This document shows, in pieces, positions 48,002-58,478 of a stretch of 64,000 nucleotides of DNA. The DNA lies in contig OZ024741.1 in assembly GCA_964016885.1 (NCBI GenBank), positions 411,217,464 through 411,281,463 on the forward strand, given 5' to 3'. Positions within the stretch are counted from its first letter, which is position 1, and each line of letters begins with the position of its first letter. Source of the stretch: Eledone cirrhosa. Its lineage: Eukaryota; Mollusca; Cephalopoda; Octopoda; Eledonidae. The position numbers and the translations under genes were made by a program. The notes beneath the pieces were generated by a model. That model had not been told where the DNA came from and did no database searches. It was given only the letters and a program-made list of their open reading frames with translations.

Positions 48002-51000
48002 ATATATATCTCTCAGTGTCTCTCTCTACCTACCTGTCTATATATCTCTCAGTGTCTCTCTCTCTACCTACCTGTCTATATATCTCTCACTCTGTCTCTC
48101 TCTACCTACCTGTCTATATATCTCTCTCTCTCACTACCTGTCTATATATCTCTCACTCTCTCTACCTACCTGTCTATATATCTCTCTCTCTCTACCTACC
48201 TGTCTATATATCTCTCTCACTCTCTCTCTCTACCTACCTGTCTATATATCTCTCAGTCTCTCTCTACCTACCTGTCTATATATCTCTCACTCTCTCTCTC
48301 TCTCTACCTACCTGTCTATATATCTCTCTCTCTCTACCTACCTGTCTATATATCTCTCACTGTCTCTCTCTCTACCTACCTGTCTATATATCTCTCACTC
48401 TCTCTCTCTACCTATCTGTCTATATATCTCTCACTGTCTCTCTGTACCTACCTGTCTATATATCTCTCACTCTCTCTCTCTTTACCGACCTGTCTATATA
48501 TCTCTCTCTCGCTACCTACCTGTCTAAATATCTCTCACTGTCTCTCTCTCTACCTACCTGTCTATATATCTCTCACTCTCTACCTACCTGTCTATATATC
48601 TCTCACTCTCTACCTACCTGTCTATATATCTCTCTCTCTCTACCTATCCGTCTATATATCTCTCTCTCTACCTATCTGTCTATATATCTCTCTCTCTCTA
48701 CCTACCTGTCTATATATCTCTCAGTCTCTCTCTACCTACCTGTCTATATATATCTCTCACTCTCTCTCTCTACCTACTTGTCTATATATCTCTCACTGTC
48801 TCTCTCTCTCTACCTACCTGTCTATATATCTCTCACTCTCTACCTACCTGTCTATATATCTCTCACTCTCTACCTACCTGTCTATATATCTCTCACTCTC
48901 TACCTACCTGTCTATATATCTCTCACTGTCTCTCTCTACCTACCTGTCTATATATCTCTCACTGTCTCTCTCTACCTACCTGTCTATATATCTCTCACTC
49001 TCTCTCTCTACCTACCTGTCTATATATCTCTCACTGTCTCTCTCCACCTACCTGTCTATATATCTCTCACTGTCTCTCTCTCTACCTACCTGTCTATATA
49101 TCTCTCACTGTCTCTCTCCACCTACCTGTCTATATATCTCTCACTGTCTCTCTCTCTACCTACCTGTCTATATATCTCTCACTGTCTCTCTCTACCTACC
49201 TGTCTATATATATCTCTCTCTCTACATACCTGTCTATATATCTCTCTCTCTCTACCTACCTGTCTATATATCTCTCACTGTCTCTCTCTCTACCTACCTG
49301 TCTATATATCTCTCACTGTCTCTCTCTCTACCTACCTGTCTATATATCTCTCACTGTCTCTCTCTCTACCTACCTGTCTATATATCTCTCACTGTCTCTC
49401 TCTCTCTACCTACCTGTCTATATATCTCTCTCTCTCTACCCACCTGTCTATATATCTCTCTCTCTCTCTACCTACCTGTCTATATATCTCTCACTCTCTC
49501 TCTCTCTACCTACCTGTCTATATATCTCTCACTGTCTCTCTCTCTACCTACCTGTCTATATATCTCTCACTGTCTCTCTCTCTACCTACCTGTCTATATA
49601 TCTCTCAGTCTCTCTCTCTACCTACCTGTCTATATATCTCTCACTGTCTCTCTCTCTCTACCTACCTGTCTATATATATCTCTCTCTCTACCTACCTGTC
49701 TATATCTCTCTCTCTCTCTCTACCTACCTGTCTATATCTCTCTCTCTCTCTCTACCTACCTGTCTATATATCTCTCACTCTCTACCTACCTGTCTATATA
49801 TCTCTCTCTCTCTACCTACCTGTCTATATATCTCTCACTCTCTCTCTCTCTACCTACCTGTCTATATATATCTCTCTCTCTACCTACCTGTCTATATATC
49901 TCTCACTGTCTCTCTCTCTCTACCTACCTGTCTATATCTCTCTCTCTCTCTCTACCTACCTGTCTATATCTCTCTCTCTCTCTCTACCTACCTGTCTATA
50001 TATATCTCTCTCTCTACCTACCTGTCTATATCTCTCTCTCTCTCTCTACCTACCTGTCTATATCTCTCTCTCTCTCTACCTACCTGTCTATATATATCTC
50101 TCTCTCTACCTACCTGTCTATATATCTCTCACTGTCTCTCTCTCTCTACCTACCTGTCTATATCTCTCTCTCTCTCTCTACCTACTTGTCTATATCTCTC
50201 TCTCTCTCTACCTACCTGTCTATATATATCTCTCTCTCTACCTACCTGTCTATATATCTCTCACTCTCTCTCTCTCTACCTACCTGTCTATATATCTCTC
50301 TCTCTCTACCTACCTGTCTATATATCTCTCACTGTCTCTCTCTCTCTACCTACCTGTCTATATATCTCTCTCTCTCTCTCTACCTACCTGTCTATATATC
50401 TCTCTCTCTCTACCTACCTGTCTATATATCTCTCTCTCTCTCTACCTACCTGTCTATATATCTCTCACTCTCTCACTCTCTACCTACCTGTCTATATATA
50501 TATCTCTCTCTCTACCTACCTGTCTATATATATCTCTCTCTCTACCTACCTGTCTATATATCTCTCACTGTCTCTCTCTCTACCTACCTGTCTATATATC
50601 TCTCACTGTCTCTCTCTCTACCTACCTGTCTATATATCTCTCACTGTCTCTCTCTCTACCTACCTGTCTATATATCTCTCACTGTCTCTCTCTCTACCTA
50701 CCTGTCTATATATCTCTCACTCTCTCTCTCTCTACCTACCTGTCTATATATCTCTCACTGTCTCTCTCTCTACCTACCTGTCTATATATCTCTCACTGTC
50801 TCTCTCTCTACCTACCTGTCTATATATCTCTCACTGTCTCTCTCTCTACCTACCTGTCTATATATCTCTCACTGTCTCTCTCTCTACCTACCTGTCTATA
50901 TATCTCTCACTGTCTCTCTCTCTACCTACCTGTCTATATATCTCTCACTGTCTCTCTCTCTACCTACCTGTCTATATATCTCTCACTGTCTCTCTCTCTA

Positions 51001-52763
51001 CCTACCTGTCTATATATCTCTCACTCTCTCTCTCTCTACCTACCTGTCTATATATCTCTCACTGTCTCTCTCTCTACCTACCTGTCTATATATCTCTCAC
51101 TGTCTCTCTCTCTACCTACCTGTCTATATATCTCTCACTGTCTCTCTCTCTACCTACCTGTCTATATATATCTCTCTCTCTACCTACCTGTCTATATATT
51201 TCACTCTCTCTCTCTCTACCTACCTGTCTATATATCTCTCACTGTCTCTCTCTCTCTACCTACCTGTCTATATATCTCTCACTGTCTCTCTCTCTACCTA
51301 CCTGTCTATATATCTCTCACTGTCTCTCTCTCTACCTACCTGTCTATATATCTCTCACTCTCTCTCTCTCTACCTACCTGTCTATATATCTCTCACTGTC
51401 TCTCTCTCTACCTACCTGTCTATATATCTCTCACTGTCTCTCTCTCTACCTACCTGTCTATATATCTCTCACTGTCTCTCTCTCTACCTACCTGTCTATA
51501 TATATCTCTCTCTCTACCTACCTGTCTATATATTTCACTCTCTCTCTCTCTACCTACCTGTCTATATATCTCTCACTGTCTCTCTCTCTCTACCTACCTG
51601 TCTATATATGTCTCACTGTCTCTCTCTGTCTACCTACCTGTCTATATATCTCTCACTGTCTCTCTCTCTACCTACCTGTCTATATATCTCTCACTGTCTC
51701 TCTCTCTACCTACCTGTCTATATATCTCTCACTCTCTCTCTCTACCTACCTGTCTATATATCTCTCACTCTCTCTCTCTCTACCTACCTGTCTATATATC
51801 TCTCACTGTCTCTCTCTACCTACCTATCTATATATCTCTCACTGTCTCTCTCTCTACCTACCTGTCTATATATCTCTCACTCTCTCTCTCTACCTACCTG
51901 TCTATATATCTCTCACTGTCTCTCTCTCTACCTACCTGTCTATATATCTCTCACTCTCTACCTACCTGTCTATATATCTCTCTCTCTGTACCTACCTGTC
52001 TATATATCTCTCACTGTCTCTCTCTCTACCTACCTGTCTATATATCTCTCACTCTCTCTCTCTCTACCTACCTGTCTATATATCTCTCACTGTCTCTCTC
52101 TCTACCTACCTGTCTATATATCTCTCACTGTCTCTCTCTCTACCTACCTGTCTATATATCTCTCACTCTCTCTCTCTCTACCTACCTGTCTATATATCTC
52201 TCACTGTCTCTCTCTCTACCTACCTGTCTATATATCTCTCACTGTCTCTCTCTCTACCTACCTGTCTATATATCTCTCACTGTCTCTCTCTCTCTACCTA
52301 CCTGTCTATATATCTCTCACTGTCTCTCTCTCTACCTACCTGTCTATATATCTCTCACTGTCTCTCTCTCTCTACCTACCTGTCTATATATCTCTCACTG
52401 TCACTCTCTCTCTACCTACCTGTCTATATATCTCTCACTGTCTCTCTCTCTACCTACCTGTCTATATATGTCTCACTGTCTCTCTCTCTCTACCTACCTG
52501 TCTATATATCTCTCACTGTCTCTCTCTCTACCTACCTGTCTATATATCTCTCACTGTCTCTCTCTCTCTACCTACCTGTCTATATATCTCTCACTGTCTC
52601 TCTCTCTCTACCTACCTGTCTATATATGTCTCACTGTCTCTCTCTCTCTACCTACCTGTCTATATATCTCTCACTCTCTCTCTCTCTACCTACCTGTCTA
52701 TATATGTCTCACTGTCTCTCTCTCTCTACCTACCTGTCTATATATCTCTCACTCTCTCTCTCT
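48002..52763. repeat. CT-rich composite simple repeat, block 5 (4.8 kb)
   Basis: This is the longest uninterrupted stretch of the array. Its first 650 bp repeat the diagnostic series of block 3 (CTCACTACCTG, TCTCTGTACC, CTTTACCGACC, CGCTACC, TAAATATC, CTACCTATCCG, CTACCTATCTG). From about 50.5 kb it becomes very regular, with a roughly 39-bp unit alternating CTCACTGTCTCTCTCTCTACC and CCTGTCTATATAT. Two plus-strand frames stay open for about 1,600 codons each over the same DNA. That can only reflect absence of stop codons in the repeat, so no protein is annotated. Confidence 0.95.
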
Positions 52764-53690
52764 AGGCCAACGCCGCTTTCCGCAGTCCCGGTTCCAGAGA
52801 GATGCCCTGCAATAGCTCCAACTTCCGCAGTAGTGGCTTGAGAGTCAGTACGTACAGAAGGAGGAGAGAGGGCATCCCTGTTGGATGGATCGCGTGATAT
52901 GGAATGTCTCCGAGAGGTAGCCGTTCACCTTGACCCTTGAGCAGATGTTGCTGTTGTGCATTGCAGCAATCCAGCCCCTGAACACGGGTCCGAAGCCTGC
53001 CGCCTCGAGCACCGCATCCAGGTAACGATGGTCAACCCTATCAAAAGCCTTAGACTGATCCAAGTTGATCAGGGCCCCACCGAAGCCAGGTTTACACCCT
53101 ACCCTCTCTATGATGTATCGCATGAGGTGGAGGTTGTCGTGTATGGACCTGGTCGGGATTGCGCATGTCTGCGCTTCTCCCACCAAGTACTCGACGACAA
53201 GCGCCAGCCTCTTTGCCAACACCTTGGCCAAAATCTGTAACTCTGTGTTTAACAGAGTTATGGGCCGGAAGTTGCCTATGTCATCCCCCTTATTCTCGTC
53301 CTTCCTGACTAGTGTGACCACATCCCCGGTTATAGAACTGGGAATTCTCCCGTTCTGTTGCCAATTGCAGAAGACCGCTTCCAGGAGAATGGAGAACAAG
53401 TCCGGCATTGCTACGTAAAATTCGTAGGGTAGACTGTCTAGACCTGGAGATTTGCGTTTGCCGCATTGGCTCAGCGCGTCCCCTATCTCAGTGGCTGAAA
53501 TCGGCTTTTCGCAGAACTTTGCCTCGTTGTCTTATTTCTATCTAACACTAATTCTTTACTAAAACCTATCGAGTCTAATCTAACTGCCCTCTTGAGAGAT
53601 TACCACCATCTGTTGTTGACAATGGCCCCCGTCAAGGGCTGCTTAACTGAAGTGCTAATCCGTCTACTGCAGGCTTTGCATGTCGGCATG
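52764..53690 (-). mobile_element. Tx1-like retrotransposon fragment, truncated at both ends
   Basis: Read on the minus strand, it begins after CTGTCTAACTACATGCC-type repeat at about 53,690 with GCAAAGCCTGCAG, corresponding to about 43,985 of the plus-strand copy. It ends at CTGCGGAAAGCGG...GGCCTA, just before the YADD codons, where it meets the opposite strand of the CT-rich array. Compared with the plus-strand copy, about 375 bp are deleted between the linker (near 53,540) and AAGCCGATTTCAGCC. Loss of the 3' end, together with the flip in array polarity, means the right part was removed by rearrangement rather than by reverse transcription. Confidence 0.85.
52845..53535 (-). pseudogene. Reverse transcriptase fragment of the minus-strand Tx1-like copy
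   Basis: The frame encodes KSPGLDSLPYEFYVAMPDLF, FRPITLLNTELQILAKVLAK, INLDQSKAFDRVDHR and SIQQGCPLSS, in the usual RT order. It then hits a premature stop at 52,845 because one C is missing from CTCCTCCTTCTG compared with the intact copy. The first catalytic aspartate is present in DQSKAFDRVDH; YADD lies beyond the truncation. RQGCP has become QQGCP. The copy is non-functional. Confidence 0.88.
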
Positions 53691-53798
53691 TAGTTAGACA
53701 GATAAACATGTAGTTAGACAAACAGACATGTAGTTAGACAGATAGACATGTAGTTAGACAGATAGACATGTAGTTAGACAGATAGACATGTAGATATA
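53691..53798. repeat. 20-bp minisatellite between two Tx1-like copies
   Basis: About five units of TAGTTAGACAGATAGACATG, which on the minus strand read CATGTCTATCTGTCTAACTA. The minus-strand reading has the same character as the plus-strand array (CTAC/CTGT/CTAT steps). It directly follows the AATAAAGAAA 3' end of one element and precedes the 5' end of the next. Confidence 0.92.
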
Positions 53799-54593
53799 TT
53801 TCTTTATTAGCCACAAGGGCACACAAGAAAAAGGGACAAAACAAAGACACATGCCGGGGATTTTACATACAATCGTGTAAAAATATTGAAACAAACAAAC
53901 AAATTAAACAATCGAAATCCCCAATAGGGGGGAGACCCCACAAATGGGTTTTTTAATACCCCGTCGATAGAACAACCTTCAACTTCAGAAGCGTGTTGTG
54001 CAAGTGTTCCCTTCCTCCTTTTGTTCTCTTCTTCAACCCACAGGTTTATAAACAGAGAAGGCCCAATCACTTGGGCCATTCTCGCCACATTCACCCACCT
54101 TTCAGTAAATTTACTGCTGTGCAGTGCCTCTCTCTCCACTCTGATTCTCCTTCTAAAGTGGTACCTAAAGAAGGGAATGAGTTGTTGTCCGGAGATAAAG
54201 GCATCTGTTCTCAGTCCTCTCAATCTCGTCCACCATATAACCTCTTTCACCATAGACACTATAGAGAGGAAAACCGCCTCTCTTTCATTTTTGAAAGAGG
54301 TTGGCGGTTTGATCCTTACGCGACAGCAGTTGTTCTGCGTAGTTCCTCAGGCCAGTTACGCGCAGTGTACAATTGCGTGCAAGACGGTTTCAATGTTCTG
54401 CTCGCATCTTGGACACGTCCTCTTGGGAGGATCCCTGCTGGGGCGTCTGTGCCTGTAGATCTTGTCTCGAACTGGTAGAGCACTGCCAGGCCAGGGATCT
54501 CTGGAAGTTGTTCATCTTGGTGAGGTGTTCACATTGACAAGGCACGACGGTCAAGTGGTAGTAGATGACAGACGTTATGAAAATGTTCGCCAC
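53799..54593 (-). mobile_element. Tx1-like retrotransposon, 3' part of a copy split by another LINE
   Basis: The minus strand encodes ANIFITSVIYYHLTVVP, then after an internal deletion NNFQRSLAWQC. Further on it gives VKEVIWWTRLRGLRTDAF, SGQQLIPFFRYHFRRRIR and RMAQVIGPSLFINL. The 3' UTR is of a different subfamily from the 43.9-kb copy and ends CTAATAAAGAAATATAT, joining CTACATGTCTATCTG of the 20-bp repeat. The sequence resumes where the segment at 56,720-58,478 stops (SLKGRAEV|ANIF), so the two pieces are one element interrupted by the plus-strand LINE between them. Confidence 0.88.
54038..54593 (-). pseudogene. ORF2 C-terminal remnant of the split Tx1-like copy
   Basis: Compared with the open copy, about 160 residues are missing between LTKM and NNFQRSLAWQC, removing most of the connection region. 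The zinc-finger region is frameshifted; only traces of CPRC are recognisable near 54,400-54,420. The last part (54,040-54,260) is well preserved, but the terminal TAG has become TGG, so the frame runs on into the 3' UTR as far as 53,807. It cannot encode a working protein. Confidence 0.8.
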
Positions 54594-54649
54594 TTGAGAA
54601 GAAAGATGACGGACGTTATGAAAGTGTTTACCATCTTGAGAAGAAAGAT
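54567..54649. repeat. About 41-bp tandem duplication across the LINE insertion junction
   Basis: GACAGACGTTATGAAAATG...GAAAGAT (54,567-54,607) is repeated with changes as GACGGACGTTATGAAAGTG...GAAAGAT (54,608-54,649). The first copy spans the boundary from Tx1-like sequence (GTTCGCCAC) into the next LINE (TTGAGAAGAAAGATG), so the duplication happened after, or during, the second insertion. Confidence 0.75.
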
Positions 54650-56719
54650 GCATGGAAGAGCTATTATGATAGATTACTAAATGAGGAGAATGCATGAGAA
54701 GAAGAGACCCTACCCCAAGTAGACCCTATAGAGGGGCCAGCAGTACAAGTCAGCAGCAGCGTAGTAAGTAAGGCAATCAAAGATATGAAGATGGGGAAGG
54801 CAACCGGTCCATCGGGTATAACTGCCGAGATGCTGAAGGCCTCTGGGTCTGTAGGTCACACTATAACCACACGTATTGCAAACCAGGTAATACTAGAAGG
54901 TGTCATACCAAAAGATTGGTGCAGTAGCATCATTGTCAACTGCTACAAAGGTAAAGGTGATGCACTAGATACAGGAAACTATAGAGGTATAAAGCTGATG
55001 GACCAGGTCATGAAAGTAACAGAAAGAGTTATAGCACAGTTGATTAGGGACAGGGTGAAAATAGATGAGATGCAATTTGGGTTTGTACCAGGAAAAGGCA
55101 CCACTGATGCCCTCTTCCTTGTGAGGCAGTTACAGGAAAAGTACCTAGCTAAACGTAAGCCACTCTACCTGGCATTCGTCGATCTCGAGAAAGCCTTTGA
55201 CAGAGTTCCACATGCTGTAATCTGGTGGGCTCTTAGAAAACTAGGAGTAGATGAATGGCTTGTGAAAGCTGTACAAGCCATGTATAGGGGAGCAGTCAGC
55301 AATGTTAGGATTAGCAATGAGTATAGCGAGGAATTTAGCGTACAGGTTGGTGTCCACCGGGTCTCTGTTCTTAGCCCTCTTCTGTTCATCATAGTCCTGC
55401 AGGCAATAGCGGAGGAGTTTAAGACCGGATGCCCATGGGAACTCCTGTATGCAGATGACCTCGCACTTATAGCTGAATCTATGGTCGAACTAGAGAAGAA
55501 ATTCCAAACTTGGAAGCAGGGAATAGAAAGAAAGGGTCTCAAAGTCAACATGACAAAGACTAAGGTCCTTGTAAGTAGACGAGAAAACAGAACCCAGATC
55601 CCCTCAGGGAAATGGCCTTGCTCAGTATGTAGGAAAGGTGTAGGTAGGAACTCCATTCTCTGCCCCAAATGCAAACAATGGGTACACAAGAGATGTAGCA
55701 GGATCTCAGGAAGCTTAATTAAGAATGTAGGCTTCACATGTAGCTGCTATGCTGGGACAGCAAGCAGCAAACAGCCACAGGAAACAAGTACCACCAATCT
55801 CTGGGAGGGCTCTGTAGAAACAGTAGACAGCTTCTGCTACCTAGGTGACCGAATTAGCAGCGGAGGTGGGTGTTCAGAAAGTACAATAATTAGGGTAAGA
55901 ATGGGATGGAAGAAGTTTAGGGAACTACTGCCACTGCTAGCTGCAAAAGGCTTCTCCCTCAAAATGAAAGGCAGACTGTATGATGCGTGTATCCGAACAG
56001 CAATGTTACATGGTAGTGAGACCTGGGCGCTGAAGGTGGAAGACTTACGTAGATTAGAGAGAAACGAAGCCTGCATGCTCCGATGGATGTGTAATAGTAA
56101 TATACGTGAATGGCAAAGCATAAATGAATTGAGAGAGAGACTGAGCATAAGAGGAATCAAATGCTGTGTGCAGGAGAGGCGGTTGCGTTGGTATGGACAT
56201 GTGATGCGTATGAAGGATGACAGCTGCATAAAACGGTGCAGAGCACTAGAAGTCAATGGAAACCGCGGAGTGGGGAGACCCAAGAAGACCTGAGATGAGG
56301 TGATAAAAGCCGACCTTACCCAATTACACCTCTCAAAAGCGATGACACACGACCGTGACCTCTGGCGTCACGCAGTAATACAGAGTACCCGACCTCCTAT
56401 GGGTACAAGCTGAAGCATATAGACAATATGCCCCCACACCCTCCCACTGCAAAGTGGTCGTGGAGGTGCCACAGCAAAAAAGCACCCAGCCCACACTGTA
56501 AAGTGGACGTGTAGGTGCCACGGATAAAAGCACCCAGCACTCACTGTAAATGAGGTTGGTGTTAGGAAGGGCATCCAGCTGTAGAAATCAAGCCAAAATC
56601 AGTTCCTGTATGAGCAAGGCATGGTCAGCCGACCAGACACTGCCCACAACTGGACAACCCGTCTAACCTATGCTAGCATGGAAGAACGGACGTAAAACGG
56701 TGATGATGATGATGACTTC
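54594..56719 (+). mobile_element. RTE-like LINE inserted into the Tx1-like element (5'-truncated)
   Basis: A plus-strand LINE lies inside a minus-strand Tx1-like copy. Its left edge is GCCAC|TTGAGAAG. Its right edge is (GATGAT)nGAC|TTCCGCTCGACC. The two host edges rejoin to give GTTCGCCAC-CTTCCGCTCGACC, matching the uninterrupted copy, with at most 1-2 bp of duplication. The element has a pol fragment, then a 3' UTR with two related segments (GTAAAGTGGACGTG, GGTGCCAC), then GTTAGGAAGGGCATCCAGC, CCTATGCTAGCATGGAAGAA and a (TGA)n tail. A short tandem-repeat 3' tail is typical of RTE-type elements. I call it RTE/RTEX-like with moderate confidence. Confidence 0.88.
54641..56413 (+). pseudogene. 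LINE pol fragment: reverse transcriptase with embedded PHD-like zinc finger
   Basis: Coding homology starts at AWKSYYDRLLNEEN (about 54,650). It is cut by TGA at 54,695-54,697 and runs open from the ATG at 54,785 to TGA at 56,291-56,293, then continues in frame (DEVIKADLTQLHLSKAMTHD) to TGA at 56,411-56,413. Both internal stops sit where tryptophan is expected. Counting from 54,785: GKATGPSGITAEMLKA near 4, catalytic D133 in FVDLEKAFDRVPH, YADD 222-225, a PHD-like finger with C279, C282, C293, C296, H301, C304 and C319, and MLHGSETWALK near 404. The motif usually reading HQGSVLSP is HRVSVLSP here, which should impair the enzyme. The endonuclease is absent. This family's finger between RT and C terminus is a regular feature, not a fusion. 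Confidence 0.9.
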
Positions 56720-57109
56720 CGCTCGACCTTTCAAGGATAGTTTGCACTCTGACCACTTCTGGGTGAGCACAAATACCTTGGGCGTGACCTCGTTCCAGTT
56801 TTTCTCCACCTGGAGGTCCGGACCGAACCAGACCTCGAGCAATTTCAATGGTCCGTCCGTCCAGCGTCCGACGACACTGTTGGACAGCATCGGTTTGCCT
56901 CTCCATGTTCCGAGTTGCAAACCGACGGATTTGTCTGGGTTGTTTTGCTCCTGTGAGTCTTCGTATTCTTGCAGGTTCGTATTCCTACCAGGTTCTCGAT
57001 GACAAGCGCCAACCTCGTTGCCAACACCTTGGCCAAAGTCTTGAGCAGAGTTATGGGCCTAAAGTTGCTTAGTTTGTCCCCTTTGTTCTCATCTTTCCTG
57101 ATCAGCATT

Positions 57110-57720
57110 ACTACACCCCTGCCTGCGGAATTGGGAATTCTCCCGTTCTGCTGCCAGCTGCAGTAGACAGCTTCGAGGACGCCAGAGAACAAGTCCGGCA
57201 TGCCTTGTAAAACTCATAGGGTAGACCATCTAGACTGGGTGATTTACATTTCCCGCAGCGGCCCAGAGTGTCCCGTATCTCAGTGGCTGTGATCGGTCTT
57301 TCGCAGAACTCGGTGTCCATGCTCGAGAGATGCGGCAGGCCGTCGAGGTATGAACCGAAGTCCATTGCCCCATTCGACTTGTTGCCACTTTTCGCCTCTG
57401 ACACTCGGGCCCAGCTAACAGTTTTTGCTCCCTTGTTTCCTAGAGGTCGTGATTTACTTCTGACCACGCAGCCTTCGTGTTGAAGAACTGGTCCAGTGCC
57501 ATTCTCATTGCTAGCACTCTAGCTGCGTTTCCACTCCTAAGCGCCTCCTCTACCTTGGTTACTAGTTCTGTTTCTGTTTTGTTTTTCTTTAAGGCTAATT
57601 CTCTGCTAAAGTCTATCGACCCTACTCTAATTGCTTTCTTGAGAGAGTACCACCATCTGTTGTTGACGATGGCTCCCGTCAACTGTTGCTTAACTAATCT
57701 ACTTATCCGTTCACTGTAGG
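57110..57720 (-). pseudogene. Linker and RT fingers of the split Tx1-like copy
   Basis: MTGAIVNNRWWYSLKKAIR to ALDQFFNTK (57,470-57,682) aligns with the linker of the open copy (LTGAIVNSRCWVSLKREIR). A frameshift follows, then KTVSWARVSEAKSGNKS joined by deletion to MDFGSYLDGLPHLS, ERPITATEIRDTLGRCG and KSPSLDGLPYEFY. A further frameshift leads to MPDLFSGVLEAVYCSWQQNGRIP (continuing to 56,845). About 40 residues of linker are missing. This shows several independent disabling mutations, so the copy is old compared with the open copy. Confidence 0.8.
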
Positions 57721-57836
57721 CTTTACGTGTCGGTAGCGAAAGTATCCGGATCCTTGTCTATGTATTCTATCACAGTTGACTATGCAGATGACTAGTTTGT
57801 GGTCTGTATAGGCAACCATGTGCATTTGTGGACAGC

Positions 57837-58478
57837 TTAACATCTTGTCTCTCTCTCTCTAATAAAGAACCTGTCTAAATACGATCTAGATGTCCCGCTG
57901 TGGTTTGTCCACGTCCACTGTGGTGCAGTCGGGAAATCTAGTCGATACCTATCAGCCAGTTGGAATTGGCCGATTAAATTCTTGAGGCTGTTGCACCCCC
58001 TTCTACTGGGACATGATCCTACATAGTCCCATCGTGCGTCTAGGATACCATTCCAGTCCCCCACTAAAAGCAAGGAGCGAGACGTTCCCAGAAAAGACTC
58101 TAGACGTTTAAAGAAGTCTGGCCACGATTGCCCAGTCGGGGCATAAACGGCCACCAGTCTGAAGGCTCCACCTCTAAGACTGTTCACGTCTAGGACTACC
58201 AGTCTACCCTCCGGGTCCAAGTGTACTTGCTGTATTTCGAGGTCCAGGTTTTTCCAAAACATGACAGCCACTCCCCCTCCACCTCCTGGCTGACAGAGAG
58301 ATGCGAAAATCTCAAAGTCATTGAAGATGGGGGTTAGTTGCTGCCTGTTGTGGATCCTGGACTCGGTGATGGCTATCACATTCATACCGTGTGACCTAAG
58401 GTCGTTTAAAAGTTGGCCCTGTTTCCAGGGCATCCCTAGGCCACGCACATTCACACTTCCAACTCGTAAATTAGCCAT
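57837..58478 (-). pseudogene. APE-type endonuclease domain of Tx1-like ORF2
   Basis: The frame starts MANLRVGSVNVRGLG and resembles the N terminus of Tx1/L1 ORF2 proteins. Endonuclease/exonuclease/phosphatase motifs appear in order: N in SVNVRGLG, E in ITESR, the tyrosine of VAVYAPTG, D and N in GDWNGILDARWD and WTWTNHSG...SYLDRFF. The final histidine motif (TDH) is recognisable only in another frame at about 57,790-57,800, after a frameshift and a CT-rich insertion that create the stop at 57,837. In the family this domain nicks the target strand and so sets target choice. The open frame extends upstream through repeat codons to 58,514, which I do not treat as part of the protein. Confidence 0.85.

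Larger units (their letters stand above)
56720..58478 (-). mobile_element. Tx1-like retrotransposon, 5' part of the split copy
   Basis: This is the other half of the element at 53,799-54,593. On the minus strand it begins at ATGGCTAATTTACGAG, immediately after CTATCTGTCTCACTAC simple repeat. It then shows endonuclease, linker and RT fingers, and jumps by deletion from GTAGGAATACG-type sequence (after NLVG) to GAATACGAAGACTCACAGG (EYEDSQEQ). It continues with LQLGTWRGKPM...SLKGRAEV and stops at the nested LINE. The deletion removes about 150 residues including both catalytic aspartate motifs. The junction of about 57,720-57,840 carries a frameshift and repeat-like CT insertion (TCTCTCTCTCT). 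Confidence 0.88.

Noticed and set aside
47876..52815. Open frames of about 1,600 codons encoding Leu/Ser/Tyr/Ile repeats
   Set aside because: Two different frames are open over the same DNA and both encode only the iterated simple repeat. The unit has no stop codon on the plus strand, so the openness carries no information about coding.
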